NCBI GenBank assembly: GCA_934646835.1
Contig: CAKUES010000003.1
Coordinates: forward strand, 84,836 to 148,835
Reading direction: 5' to 3'
Source: an uncultured Coriobacteriales bacterium
GTDB lineage: Bacteria > Actinomycetota > Coriobacteriia > Coriobacteriales > QAMH01
DNA length: 64,000 bases
This document shows, piece after piece, positions 26,301 through 34,895 of this stretch (the first letter of the stretch is position 1; each line of letters begins with the position of its first letter). Both the position numbers and the translations under genes were made by a program. The notes under the pieces were generated by a model. It was not told where the DNA came from, ran no database searches, and was given only the letters and a program-made list of their open reading frames with translations.

Positions 26301-27843
26301 GGACTTGGCGGAGCTCATCTACGACCTCAAGAACGCGAACAAGGACGCGACCATCGCTGTCAAGCTCGTGAGCGAGGCCGGCGTGGGTACGATTGCGGCA
26401 GGCGTTGCCAAGGCCGGCGCCGAGACAGTGCTCGTCTCCGGCTACGACGGCGGCACGGGCGCCGCTCCCCGCAGCTCCATCAGCGGCGCGGGCCTTCCCT
26501 GGGAACTCGGCGTGTCCGAGGTCCATCAGACGCTCATCCAAAACGGGCTGCGCTCCCACGTCCGCATCGAGGCTGACGGAAAGCTCATGACCGGCCGCGA
26601 TGTGGCGGTGGCGGCGGCACTCGGCGCCGAGGAGTTTGGGTTTGCGACCGCGCCGCTTATCGCCATGGGCTGCGACATGATGCGCGTGTGCAACCTCGAT
26701 ACCTGCCCCGTGGGCATCGCCACCCAAAACCCGCGCCTGCGCAAGAACTTCACCGGCAAGCCTGAGCACGTCATGAACTTCATGCGCTTTATCGCCGAGG
26801 AGCTGCGCGAGATACTGGCCAGCCTGGGCCTGCGCACGCTCGACGAGCTCGTCGGCCGTACAGACCTGCTCGAGGTCAACGACGCGCGCTGCACGGGTAA
26901 CGCCGCCACAGTCGAAATCGATCGTATCATCGCACCCGGCGAGGGCGAAAACGTCCTCTACAATCCGGCGGACACCTACGACTTCAAGCTCGAGGAGACG
27001 CTCGACGCCAAATACCTGCTGCCGATTTTGGGTAAGAAGGGCAAGCGCAAGGCGGTGCACGAGTTCGCCATCAGCAGCACGGACCGCGCCTGCGCGACCT
27101 TGTTTGGTGCGGAGTTGACTCGCCGTTTTGGCACGAGCCTGGCCGATGACAGCTACCACTTCAAGTTCAAGGGTGGTGCGGGCCAGTCCTTTGGCGCCTT
27201 TACGCCCAAGGGCCTCACGCTCGAGCTTGAAGGAGACAGCAACGATTACTTTGGCAAGGGGCTTTCCGGCGCGGAGCTTGTCGCGTATCCCAGTAAGGCG
27301 AGCACGCTGCGCTCCGAGGACAACGTCATCATCGGCAACGTCGCGCTCTACGGTGCGACGAGCGGCAGGGCCTTCATCAGCGGTCGTGCGGGCGAGCGCT
27401 TCTGCGTGCGCAACTCCGGTGCCACGGCGGTTGTTGAGGGTGTTGGCGACCATGGCTGCGAGTACATGACGGGCGGTGTGGTCGTCATCCTCGGCACCAC
27501 GGGACGCAACTTCGCGGCAGGCATGAGCGGCGGCATCGCCTACGTCTTCGACGCAGCGCACGACCTTTACCTGCGCACCAACAAGGAGCTCGTCGCCATC
27601 GAGGAGCTGAGCCAGACCGAGGACATCAGCACGCTCAAGGAGCTTATCGCCGAGCATGCCGAGCGTACCGGCTCTAAGCTCGCGCACGAGATGCTTGCTG
27701 ATTTCGACGAGCGCGTGCACGACTTCAAGAAGGTCATCCCGCATGCCTATCGCAAGATGACTGCTTTGATCAACGACAACATTCGCCAAGGTATGGACCC
27801 CGAGGCCGCGGCCACCAAGGCGTTTCTTGAGAGGGGTGAGTAG
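23302..27843 (+). CDS. gltB: Glutamate synthase, large (alpha) subunit
   Basis: Hydrolyses glutamine, channels ammonia and reduces 2-oxoglutarate to glutamate. 1513 residues from the ATG at 23302 (AGGAG 8 nt upstream; a TTG at 23284 is less likely). The mature N-terminal nucleophile is probably Cys19 in EHDSCGIGGVV. The glutaminase domain is followed by the central domain, the FMN-binding synthase domain (GEGGEMPER, PGEGGHLPG, SGYDGGTGAAPRSS), the [3Fe-4S] cluster segment CNLDTCPVGIATQ (~1132-1144) and the GXXGXXXG-rich beta-helix C-terminal domain. gltD starts 2 bp after the stop, so the subunits are translationally linked. Confidence 0.97.
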   Translation: MSNATTNTLYEPRFEHDSCGIGGVVNIKGERSYATVDDALSIVEKLEHRAGKDAEGKTGDGVGIITQVPCALFNAVAVEEGLVSAPQDGSAALADDGDLGVGVFFFPQERVARMQLMHDLEVILERRGVELIAWRAVPTCPEVLGKKALDCMPSIWQVFVRRPKSVESGLDFDRLLYLVRREFEQSAQGSYVASFSSRTIVYKGMFLVAQLRKFYSDLKDKRFESAIALVHSRFSTNTNPSWERAHPNRVLLHNGEINTIRGNLDRMNAREETMSTPVFADEMDCVMPVVNADGSDSAMLDNTLEFLMFSGIELPKAVMMLVPEPWSKNTNISLARRDMYHYYATMMEPWDGPAALLFTDGVLMGAALDRNGLRPARYYVTDDDRLILSSEVGVLDIPEEHIVKKSRLEPGRMLVVDTATGTLRDDEDVKEGYAAQHPYGEWLDCQLTKLDALPAPKKGTSYYADDELRRLRKAFGYSYEDLYDVILPMARNGVEPTAAMGVDTPLAVLDEADRSLFDYFKQMFAQVTNPPIDSIREEIVTDTTVYMGSDGNLLEDRADNCHLLQVDSPILTEVELDKIKALKLPNLSSEVISLLYYKNTPLDVVLDRLFLNIEKAYHNGANIMVLSDRGVDENHLAIPSLLAVSAVEQYLVRTKKRTAISVVLESAEPVSVHHFATLLGYGARAVCPYLAHQCIRALVWDGTLDRDRYVAVKAYNDAILHGVVKISAKMGISALQSYQSSQIFEIVGLSDDVVKSYFSNTVSRVGGIGLPQIADMVAHRHQAAFDPMGLDEDLTLPSMGCHKMSGAPGALKHMINPCTILMLQKAAREGDYESFKHYTGILNQSSSAFTLRGLMRFAGGLARAIPLEEVEPVESIVKRFKTGAMSYGSISQEAHECLAIAMNRLGGKSNSGEGGEMPERLGTERNSAIKQVASGRFGVTSEYLVSAKEIQIKMAQGAKPGEGGHLPGGKVWPWIAKTRYSTPGVSLISPPPHHDIYSIEDLAELIYDLKNANKDATIAVKLVSEAGVGTIAAGVAKAGAETVLVSGYDGGTGAAPRSSISGAGLPWELGVSEVHQTLIQNGLRSHVRIEADGKLMTGRDVAVAAALGAEEFGFATAPLIAMGCDMMRVCNLDTCPVGIATQNPRLRKNFTGKPEHVMNFMRFIAEELREILASLGLRTLDELVGRTDLLEVNDARCTGNAATVEIDRIIAPGEGENVLYNPADTYDFKLEETLDAKYLLPILGKKGKRKAVHEFAISSTDRACATLFGAELTRRFGTSLADDSYHFKFKGGAGQSFGAFTPKGLTLELEGDSNDYFGKGLSGAELVAYPSKASTLRSEDNVIIGNVALYGATSGRAFISGRAGERFCVRNSGATAVVEGVGDHGCEYMTGGVVVILGTTGRNFAAGMSGGIAYVFDAAHDLYLRTNKELVAIEELSQTEDISTLKELIAEHAERTGSKLAHEMLADFDERVHDFKKVIPHAYRKMTALINDNIRQGMDPEAAATKAFLERGE

Positions 27844-27845
27844 CC

Positions 27846-29192
27846 ATGGGAAACCCCAGGGGCTTCATGGATTTTCCGCGCTGCGAAAACTTTTGTGTGG
27901 ATGCGGCGACGCGCATCGAGGGATTCGAGTACTTCCATGGCTCGATTCCCGATGAAGAGCGCTTCGAGCAGGCGTCGCGCTGCATGAACTGCGGTGTGCC
28001 GTTTTGCCAGGCCGGTCTGCAGCTGCAGGGCAAGCTCTTTGGCTGCCCGCTGCACAACCTTATTCCCGAGTGGAATGACCAGCTCTATCATGGCAACCTC
28101 GAGGAGGCGCTCAGGCGCCTGCTTGAGACGAACGTGTTGCCGGAGTTCACCGGCTATGTCTGCCCCGCCCCGTGCGAGAAGGCATGTGCGTGTGGGAAGG
28201 TCGGCGGCTCGGTCTGCATCAACGACAACGAGCGCTACATCATTGACACGGCTTTCGAGCAGGGCCTCATGGAGCCCAAGCCGCCCATGAAGCGCTCTGG
28301 CATGCGCGTTGCGGTGGTCGGCTCCGGCCCTGCAGGTTTGACCGCAGCGATCTTGCTCAACCGCCGCGGCCATGCCGTCACGGTGTACGAGCGCGACACG
28401 ACGCCGGGCGGTCTTCTGGTCTACGGCATCCCCAACATGAAGCTGCCCAAGGAGGTTGTCGCGCGCCGCATCGCGCTGATGCGGGCCGAGGGCATCCAGT
28501 TCGAGTGCGGCGTCGACGTTGGGCGCGACGCCACGGTCGATGAGCTGCGCGAGGCCTATGACGCCGTGGTTGTCGCGATCGGTGCTCAGGAGCCGCGCGT
28601 CGTTGCGTTTGATGGCGAGGCCCAAGGCGTCTGCTTTGCACTGGATTATCTGGGCGCTGTTGTCGCCCAGCAGCTGGGCGAGGCCCCGTTGCCTGCGGTC
28701 TTCGACGCGGCAGGCAAGACCGTTGCCGTTGTTGGCGCAGGCGACTCTGCCAACGACTGCATCGCGACGGCGATCCGCCAGGGCGCTGCTAGCGTGATGC
28801 AGCTTATCCGCAGACCGGCCAGCGACTATGCCCCCATGAGCGACTATGCCCATGAAGAAGCTGCCGCTGTGTTTGCCGACGACATTCGTCGCTTTGGCAC
28901 GAAGGTCAAGGCCGTTGTGTCCCGTGAGGACGGCTCGCTCAAGCAGCTTGTATTGACGAGCGAAGATGGCGAGCAGGCAGTCGATGCCGACCTCCTCGTC
29001 ATCGCCTCTGGCTTCAGCGGCAGACAGACCTACGTTATGGAGGCTTGCTCGCTTGGCGAGCAAGATGGCGTATTCCTCGCTGGCGACGCCCGCCTCGACG
29101 CCTCGACGCTGGTCGTCAAGGCCATGGCCGACGCCCGCGCCGTTGCCCGAGCTGTTGACATCTACCTCATGGGCTACTCGAGCATCAGGTAG
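27846..29192 (+). CDS. gltD: Glutamate synthase, small (beta) subunit
   Basis: NAD(P)H-oxidising FAD/iron-sulfur partner of GltB. 448 residues. The N-terminal region holds the cysteine clusters for two [4Fe-4S] centres (CMNCGVPFC...C and CPAPCEKACACG). Next come the FAD fold AVVGSGPAGLTAAILLNRRG (~155-174), the TPGGLLVYGIPNMKLPK block and the NAD(P)H fold VAVVGAGDSANDC (~296-308), with the second FAD motif VFLAGDARLDAS near the C-terminus. It is somewhat shorter than the ~470-490 residues of many GltD proteins, mainly by compact loops. Last gene of gltBD. Confidence 0.95.
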   Translation: MGNPRGFMDFPRCENFCVDAATRIEGFEYFHGSIPDEERFEQASRCMNCGVPFCQAGLQLQGKLFGCPLHNLIPEWNDQLYHGNLEEALRRLLETNVLPEFTGYVCPAPCEKACACGKVGGSVCINDNERYIIDTAFEQGLMEPKPPMKRSGMRVAVVGSGPAGLTAAILLNRRGHAVTVYERDTTPGGLLVYGIPNMKLPKEVVARRIALMRAEGIQFECGVDVGRDATVDELREAYDAVVVAIGAQEPRVVAFDGEAQGVCFALDYLGAVVAQQLGEAPLPAVFDAAGKTVAVVGAGDSANDCIATAIRQGAASVMQLIRRPASDYAPMSDYAHEEAAAVFADDIRRFGTKVKAVVSREDGSLKQLVLTSEDGEQAVDADLLVIASGFSGRQTYVMEACSLGEQDGVFLAGDARLDASTLVVKAMADARAVARAVDIYLMGYSSIR

Positions 29193-29246
29193 CGGGCGCT
29201 GGCAGGGTTTGCGTGCTTGGGAAGCGTTGATTTTGGCAAGGCCTAT

Positions 29247-29269
29247 GGGGAGGGACAGGGTCCCTCCCC
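29247..29269. repeat. Family D hairpin copy 8
   Basis: GGGGAGGGACAGGGTCCCTC (continuing CCC) then TACG, 54 bp past gltD, in the convergent gltD / oxidase gap (29193-29705), which has no gene. Confidence 0.8.
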
Positions 29270-29394
29270 TACGTAAACGGCGTATTCTCAACTGTATGCA
29301 GTGAGCTTTTGCTTTGATACGTGTTCCCTAGCTTGCGCACCTCGACGTTGCTCTTGCGATGAGCTGTGGGAAGGCACCGCTGCGGCTCACTGTT

Positions 29395-29455
29395 GGCGTT
29401 GCGTCAGCCTAGGTGAGTTTCGGACCCCGCGTAGGCGCAATACGATGCTGGCTCC
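29395..29455 (+). repeat. Family I repeat copy 4 (diverged)
   Basis: GCGTCAGCCTAGGTGAG..., GTAGGCGCAATACGATGCTG: the same order of blocks as the other copies, but the 3' dyad has decayed. Confidence 0.5.
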
Positions 29456-29530
29456 ATAGGCTATTTGCAAGGTCGGTTTTTACGTAGGGTCGAATTCATT
29501 CGGCCCCACAGCCGCGGGCCGCTGTTGATG

Positions 29531-29588
29531 GTGCGTCAGCATCGGTGAGCCCCAGACCTCCCCGTAGGCGCCTGACGAAGTCGGCGCC
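29531..29588 (+). repeat. Family I repeat copy 5
   Basis: GTGCGTCAGC, GGTGAGCC, then GTAGGCGCCTGACGAAGTCG (continuing GCGCC). The dyad at 29567-29588 matches copy 3 with one substitution. Confidence 0.7.
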
Positions 29589-29642
29589 ATAGGCTGCAGC
29601 GGGATGGCGGTTATCCTCACGTTGCCGACAGAGCCGATAACC

Positions 29643-29681
29643 AAAACGAGGAGTCGAGTATGCTCGACTCCTCGTTTGTTT
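29643..29681. terminator. Bidirectional terminator between gltD and the oxidase gene
   Basis: A 14-bp stem AACGAGGAGTCGAG / CTCGACTCCTCGTT with a TATG loop. T-rich flanks on both strands suit both convergent transcripts. Confidence 0.85.
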
Positions 29682-29705
29682 CGACCAGTAGCCTTCTGCT
29701 GATCG

Positions 29706-30122
29706 CTATGCGATCTTCTCGCCGGCGTGGGGACCGGGTGCGGAGGAGTAGACCTCGTCGACATGGACGAAGACGCCACCCTTGGGGACGATGGGGAGGC
29801 CCTTGTCCTTGAAGAACTGCTCGAACCCAGCGCGCAGCTGCTCGTATTGCTCGCCCTCGGTTACATAGGATGCCGTGCCGTGGATCTGGTAGGCAGCGCC
29901 GTTGTCACCCCAGAATACGATGGAGACCTTGCCGTTTTCCCTGATGTTGGCCAGGGTCTTGTTAAAGAACTGGTCAGAGATGTAGATGGTCTCGTCGTCG
30001 ATGATGCGCTTCGCGCCGATGATGCACGCGTTGGGCTGGGCGTCGTCCTTGCGCGCCGTTGCCAGCACGACGTCAGCAACCTCGTTGAAGAGATCCTGAA
30101 CTTCCTGGGACATCTTAGCCAT
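29706..30122 (-). CDS. Pyridoxamine 5'-phosphate oxidase-like flavin protein
   Basis: 138 residues from the ATG at 30122, which has GAGGAGG upstream; the longer frame to 30305 is not homologous. The split-barrel flavin-binding pattern is visible (DVVLATARKDDAQPNACIIG, IYISDQFFNKTLANIRENGKVSI, YQIHGTASY). Proteins of this size bind FMN or F420 and usually reduce small molecules rather than make PLP; the genome already has PdxST for PLP. The substrate cannot be assigned. It is monocistronic, next to the repeat-flanked nuclease-like gene. Confidence 0.8.
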   Translation of the reverse strand: MAKMSQEVQDLFNEVADVVLATARKDDAQPNACIIGAKRIIDDETIYISDQFFNKTLANIRENGKVSIVFWGDNGAAYQIHGTASYVTEGEQYEQLRAGFEQFFKDKGLPIVPKGGVFVHVDEVYSSAPGPHAGEKIA

Positions 30123-30232
30123 AACACAATCCTCCTCTATTAAGCGCGCCCCTATCAGCGCGCCTCTTCTGCTCTGGATTGTAAACCTCCAACAGTCTTT
30201 CAGAGCTCGTCGCTTTCGAGGACGAATGACAA

Positions 30233-30396
30233 TATACGAAGTTTGTCGTGAAAAGTGCCGAAGTGTGGCAGTAATCCACGATGCCTCGAGTAGAGGCAAA
30301 TCCACGACGCTCTGACCTGCGGTTTTGCAGCGCCAAAGTCATCTCTACTTGAGCTTCGCCAAATTACTGCCACACTTCGGCACTTTTCACGACATC
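30233..30396. repeat. Family E structured repeat, left copy
   Basis: Starts TATACGAAGTTT, then a perfect 31-bp inverted repeat (30245-30275 with 30363-30393; arm word AAAAGTGCCGAAGTGTGGCA). The 87-bp centre has its own stem (CTCGAGTAGAG with CTCTACTTGAG) and the word TCTGACCTGCGGTTTTGC. It lies immediately before the nuclease-like gene and is repeated in the same orientation after it. Confidence 0.92.
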
Positions 30397-30557
30397 GTTT
30401 CCTTTATAGCGCGTTGGGGTGCGAGTCGTAGGTTCAGGAAGATGCGAACATTTCGCTTTAAGAACAATTTTCCATCATCAGGAAGCTCGACAATGAGAAA
30501 AGTCACAGTTTTGCATCAGTTTTGTACGGACATCTCAAAACCTGCTAACGTTCGCTC

Positions 30558-31616
30558 ATGGCAGACACCCTATTTGGCATATCAGCGTTTAGGTATCACC
30601 GCGTTCCTCCGCAGGTGCTTGCGCTGTTGCCTCCTGTCCCCCAATACGAGATGGACAAGCGCAGGTTCTCCTTTAGAAACCATCTGCTTATCAAAGACGC
30701 TGTCAAGCTTCCTTTGCATCTTATGGTTACGCAGCGCAGCAAACGCGCGACTCATGACTACTTCAAGTGCCATCTTTCGAGCGAACCTGTTCCCTTTGGT
30801 TCGATTTGGGAGACCGAGCTGGGGCTGTTCGTCCCCTCACCGTCGCTGACTCTTTACCAGCTTGCATCCACTTTGTCTAAAACTCAGCTTGCGATGGCGA
30901 TGTATGAGATGTGCGGATCGTTTTCGGTCTTCGAGCCTTCCCCTGATATCGAATCGCTCCTGGCAGCGGCTCGCTGTAGTGGCTGTTTGCCGCAAACATC
31001 TTGGAGTCGCATAGAGGGCGGAGATGGCAGGCCTTCAAGTCTGTGGAGGAGGCCGCCTTTGATCGAGGTTGGCGAGCTGCGGCAATTCGCCGTTGATATG
31101 AGTGGCAGGCGACACTGCAAGAAGTTCCAGCAAGCCGCAGAGTTGGTGAGCGGTGTCGTTGCTTCTCCTTTTGAGGCGCAGCTCTCTCTCTTGCTAACAA
31201 GCTCGCGTCGCGATGGAGGAGAAGGCCTTGGCTGCTTTGAGAATAACAAGCGCATCGCATTGAGCTCAAAGGCGGCTCGCATCGCTGGCCAGTGTAATTG
31301 CTATGCAGATTTGTTCTTTAACGATGTATGCGACAGTCGTGGGCTGGTGGTCGAGTGCCAGTCAAAGATGATTCATGACAATTCCCGGTCCCTGCTTTCT
31401 GATTCGGACCGTATAACGGCTCTGCAGCAAATGGGTTTTGAAGTGTTGCCTCTTACTTTTGACCAGATTCTTTATTCGAGAAACTTCGACATTGTCGTGA
31501 GAATGATCTTTAAGAAGCTTGGGCGACGCTATTGCGAGAAGGCCTCAAAGCAACTTAAAGCTCAGGCCGACCTGCGGCGCGAGTTGTTCATCGATTGGTC
31601 GACCTTGGGCAGCTAA
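30558..31616 (+). CDS. Orphan PD-(D/E)XK / Vsr-like nuclease-fold protein
   Basis: 352 residues, lower in GC than its neighbours. The N-terminus (SAFRYHRVPPQVLALLP) resembles the SAL-x-Y-x-R-x-PP opening of a family of uncharacterised, AbiEi-like or DUF559-like proteins that I associate with Coriobacteriia. The C-terminal ~150 residues fit a PD-(D/E)XK plan: EAQLSLLL helix (~205), Asp251 in CYADLFF, then Glu266 and Gln268 in VVECQSK (an E-x-Q variant of E-x-K), followed by DRITALQQMGFEVLPLTFDQI. No ribosome site is seen before 30558; ATG 30651 is an alternative but would remove the conserved N-terminus. Two direct family E repeats enclose the gene, as if it moved or could be lost as a unit. 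Function unknown; no partner methylase or antitoxin is adjacent. Confidence 0.6.
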   Translation: MADTLFGISAFRYHRVPPQVLALLPPVPQYEMDKRRFSFRNHLLIKDAVKLPLHLMVTQRSKRATHDYFKCHLSSEPVPFGSIWETELGLFVPSPSLTLYQLASTLSKTQLAMAMYEMCGSFSVFEPSPDIESLLAAARCSGCLPQTSWSRIEGGDGRPSSLWRRPPLIEVGELRQFAVDMSGRRHCKKFQQAAELVSGVVASPFEAQLSLLLTSSRRDGGEGLGCFENNKRIALSSKAARIAGQCNCYADLFFNDVCDSRGLVVECQSKMIHDNSRSLLSDSDRITALQQMGFEVLPLTFDQILYSRNFDIVVRMIFKKLGRRYCEKASKQLKAQADLRRELFIDWSTLGS

Positions 31617-31670
31617 ACGGGAGCTTCATCTTCGCCGATTCGAGCTGGATGCTTGAAAGAGCAGATTCAG

Positions 31671-31834
31671 TATACGAAGTTTGTCGTGAAAAGTGCCGAA
31701 GTGTGGCAGTAATCTGTGATGTCTCAAGTAGACGCAAATCCACAACGCTCTGACCTGCGCTTTTGCGACCTCAAGAAAGCCTTTGCTCGAGGTCCGCCAA
31801 TTTATTGCCACACTTCGGCACTTTTCACGACATC
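31671..31834. repeat. Family E structured repeat, right copy
   Basis: Same order and orientation as the left copy, 1438 bp further on. It starts TATACGAAGTTT, with left arm 31683-31713 identical and right arm 31801-31831 carrying two mismatches. The central word TCTGACCTGCGCTTTTGC is kept while surrounding loop bases differ. Confidence 0.92.
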
Positions 31835-31860
31835 GGGTGTCGATTGAGGGCGGCGCGGTG

Positions 31861-31902
31861 AAAAACCGGGCTGCGGAAATGATTCCGCAGCTCGGTTTTT
31901 TC
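31861..31902. terminator. Bidirectional terminator between the nuclease-like gene and leuB
   Basis: AAAAACCGGGCTGCGGAA pairs with TTCCGCAGCTCGGTTTTT around ATGA (one mismatch). U-runs on either strand serve both convergent genes. Confidence 0.9.
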
Positions 31903-31947
31903 GCGATGAATTCTTGCGTTGAAAGCGCTTCCGCTGGGCGCTCTCTC

Positions 31948-33053
<1,106 letters not shown>

Positions 33054-33054
<1 letters not shown>

Positions 33055-33554
33055 TACTTCGCCTCCTGCATCTTCTTCTTAGTGCGCTCGATCAGGCCGC
33101 CGCACTCGATGATCTCCTGGATGAACGGCGGGAAGGGCTGTGCGGTGAAGGTCTCGCCGGTGGTCTCGTTGGTGATGGCGCCGGTGTTGGCGTCGACGGC
33201 GACCTTGTCGCCGGCCTTGATGCCGTCGACTGCAGCCGGGCACTCCATAATCGGCAGGCCGATGTTGATGGAGTTGCGGTAGAAGATGCGCGCGAAGCTC
33301 TTGGCGATCACGCAGCTCACGCCCGCGGCCTTGATGGAGATGGGCGCGTGTTCGCGCGAGGAGCCGCAGCCAAAATTCTCCTCGGCGACCAGGATGTCGC
33401 CGGGCTTGACCTTGTTGACGAAGTCCGGGTCGAGGTCCTCGAGGCAGTGCTTGGCGAGCTCCTCGGGCACGGTGGTGGTCAGGTGACGTGCGGGGATGAT
33501 GACGTCCGTGTCGATGTCACGGCCGTAGCGGTGTGCGGTGCCTTCGAATTTCAT
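33054..33554 (-). CDS. leuD: 3-isopropylmalate dehydratase, small subunit
   Basis: Swivelling domain of the isomerase that converts 2- to 3-isopropylmalate. 166 residues, the short archaeal/clostridial-type LeuD rather than the ~200-residue proteobacterial form. Conserved [13 protein letters not shown] (~14-26), [14 protein letters not shown] (~57-70) and IGLPIMECP are present. A GAGGAG ribosome site lies 10 nt before the ATG, and the gene follows leuC by 18 bp. Confidence 0.95.
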
Positions 33555-33572
33555 AGCGGTACGGCTCCTCTC

Positions 33573-34838
33573 TTAGTCCAGGTCCTCGGGCAGGGCGATG
33601 TGGCCTGCGACAGCGGAAGCGGCGGCGACGGCGGGGTTGGACAGCACGACCTCGGAGGTCGGGTCGCCCATGCGGCCGACGAAGTTGCGGTTGGTGGTGG
33701 CGATGGCCCTCTCTCCTGCTGCCAGGCAACCCATGTGGCCGCCGAGGCAGGGACCGCAGGTGGGGGCGCTGATGGCGCACTCCGCATCCAGGAAGATCTC
33801 CGTCAGGCCTTCCTCGCCCATCTTACGCACGACTTCCTGCGTGGCCGGGATGACGATGCAGCGCACCTTGGGGTTGACCTTGCGGCCCTTGAGGACGGCT
33901 GCGGCCTGACGCATGTCCTCGATGCGGCCGTTAGTGCACGATCCGATGACGACCTGGTCGATCTCGACGTCACGGCACTCGGACGCGGGCTTGGTGTTGG
34001 AGGGCAGGCTCGGCAAGGCGACGGTCGGCTGGATGTCGGCGGCATCGATCTCGATGACCTGGGCGTAGGCGGCATCCGGGTCGGAGTGGTACTCGACCCA
34101 CTCGCGCTCGGCGCGCGGGGCGACGTAGGCGCGGGTGACGTCGTCGACCTCGATGATGCCGGCCTTGCCGCCGGCCTCGATGGCCATGTTGGAGATGGTC
34201 AGGCGGCCCTCCATGGACAGGTTGCGGATGGCAGAGCCGGTGAACTCCATCGCCTTGTACAGCGCGCCGTCGACGCCGATCTTGCCGATGATGTAGAGGA
34301 TGATGTCCTTGCCGGTGACGCCGGGGTTGAGCTCGCCGTCGATGACGAACTTGATGGATTCGGGGACCTTGAACCATGCGCGGCCGGTTGCCAGGCCGAC
34401 GCCCGCATCAGTGGAGCCGACGCCGGTGGAGAAGCAGCCCAGCGCGCCGTAGGTGCAGGTGTGGGAGTCGGCGCCGATGATCAAGTCGCCGGGGACGCAG
34501 ACGCCCTGCTCGGGCAGCAGTGCGTGCTCGACGCCCACGCGGCCGACTTCCCAGTAATGCTTGACGCCCTGCTCGCGCACGAATTTACGTACGCGGTTGG
34601 AGAGCTCTGCGGACTTGATGTCCTTGTTGGGGGTGTAGTGGTCGGGGACCATGACGACCTTGTCGACGTCCCAGACTTTGTCTGTGATCTTCTTGCACTC
34701 GTCAATGGCGATGGGTGCGGTGACGTCGTTGGAGAGAACGAGGTCCAGGTCGCATTCGATCAGCTGACCGGGGACGACCTCGTCCAGGCCGGCGTGTGCG
34801 GCCAGGATTTTCTCGGCGATGTTCATAGGGCGTGCCAC
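33573..34838 (-). CDS. leuC: 3-isopropylmalate dehydratase, large subunit
   Basis: [4Fe-4S] aconitase-family subunit. 421 residues, matching the short LeuC class that partners short LeuD. Cluster ligands fit IGSCTNGR (~294-301) and [13 protein letters not shown] (~354-366), and [20 protein letters not shown] is the substrate loop. I keep the GTG at 34838 as start because AGGAGG lies 8 nt before it; the ATG at 34826 would be 20 nt away. It sits in the leu operon just after leuA. Confidence 0.95.
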   Translation of the reverse strand: MARPMNIAEKILAAHAGLDEVVPGQLIECDLDLVLSNDVTAPIAIDECKKITDKVWDVDKVVMVPDHYTPNKDIKSAELSNRVRKFVREQGVKHYWEVGRVGVEHALLPEQGVCVPGDLIIGADSHTCTYGALGCFSTGVGSTDAGVGLATGRAWFKVPESIKFVIDGELNPGVTGKDIILYIIGKIGVDGALYKAMEFTGSAIRNLSMEGRLTISNMAIEAGGKAGIIEVDDVTRAYVAPRAEREWVEYHSDPDAAYAQVIEIDAADIQPTVALPSLPSNTKPASECRDVEIDQVVIGSCTNGRIEDMRQAAAVLKGRKVNPKVRCIVIPATQEVVRKMGEEGLTEIFLDAECAISAPTCGPCLGGHMGCLAAGERAIATTNRNFVGRMGDPTSEVVLSNPAVAAASAVAGHIALPEDLD

Positions 34839-34895
34839 TGGTGGTGCCTCCTTCGTATCGATAATCCCGCAGCATCGCTGCGGATCTACGTTTGC

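Noticed and set aside
24190..27789. A 1199-codon open frame antisense to gltB
   Set aside because: Same codon-bias shadow; no domain, signal or ribosome site supports it.
30233..31834. Family E repeats with the enclosed gene as a classical composite transposon or IS
   Set aside because: No transposase, no short target-site duplication visible, and the enclosed protein does not look like an IS enzyme.
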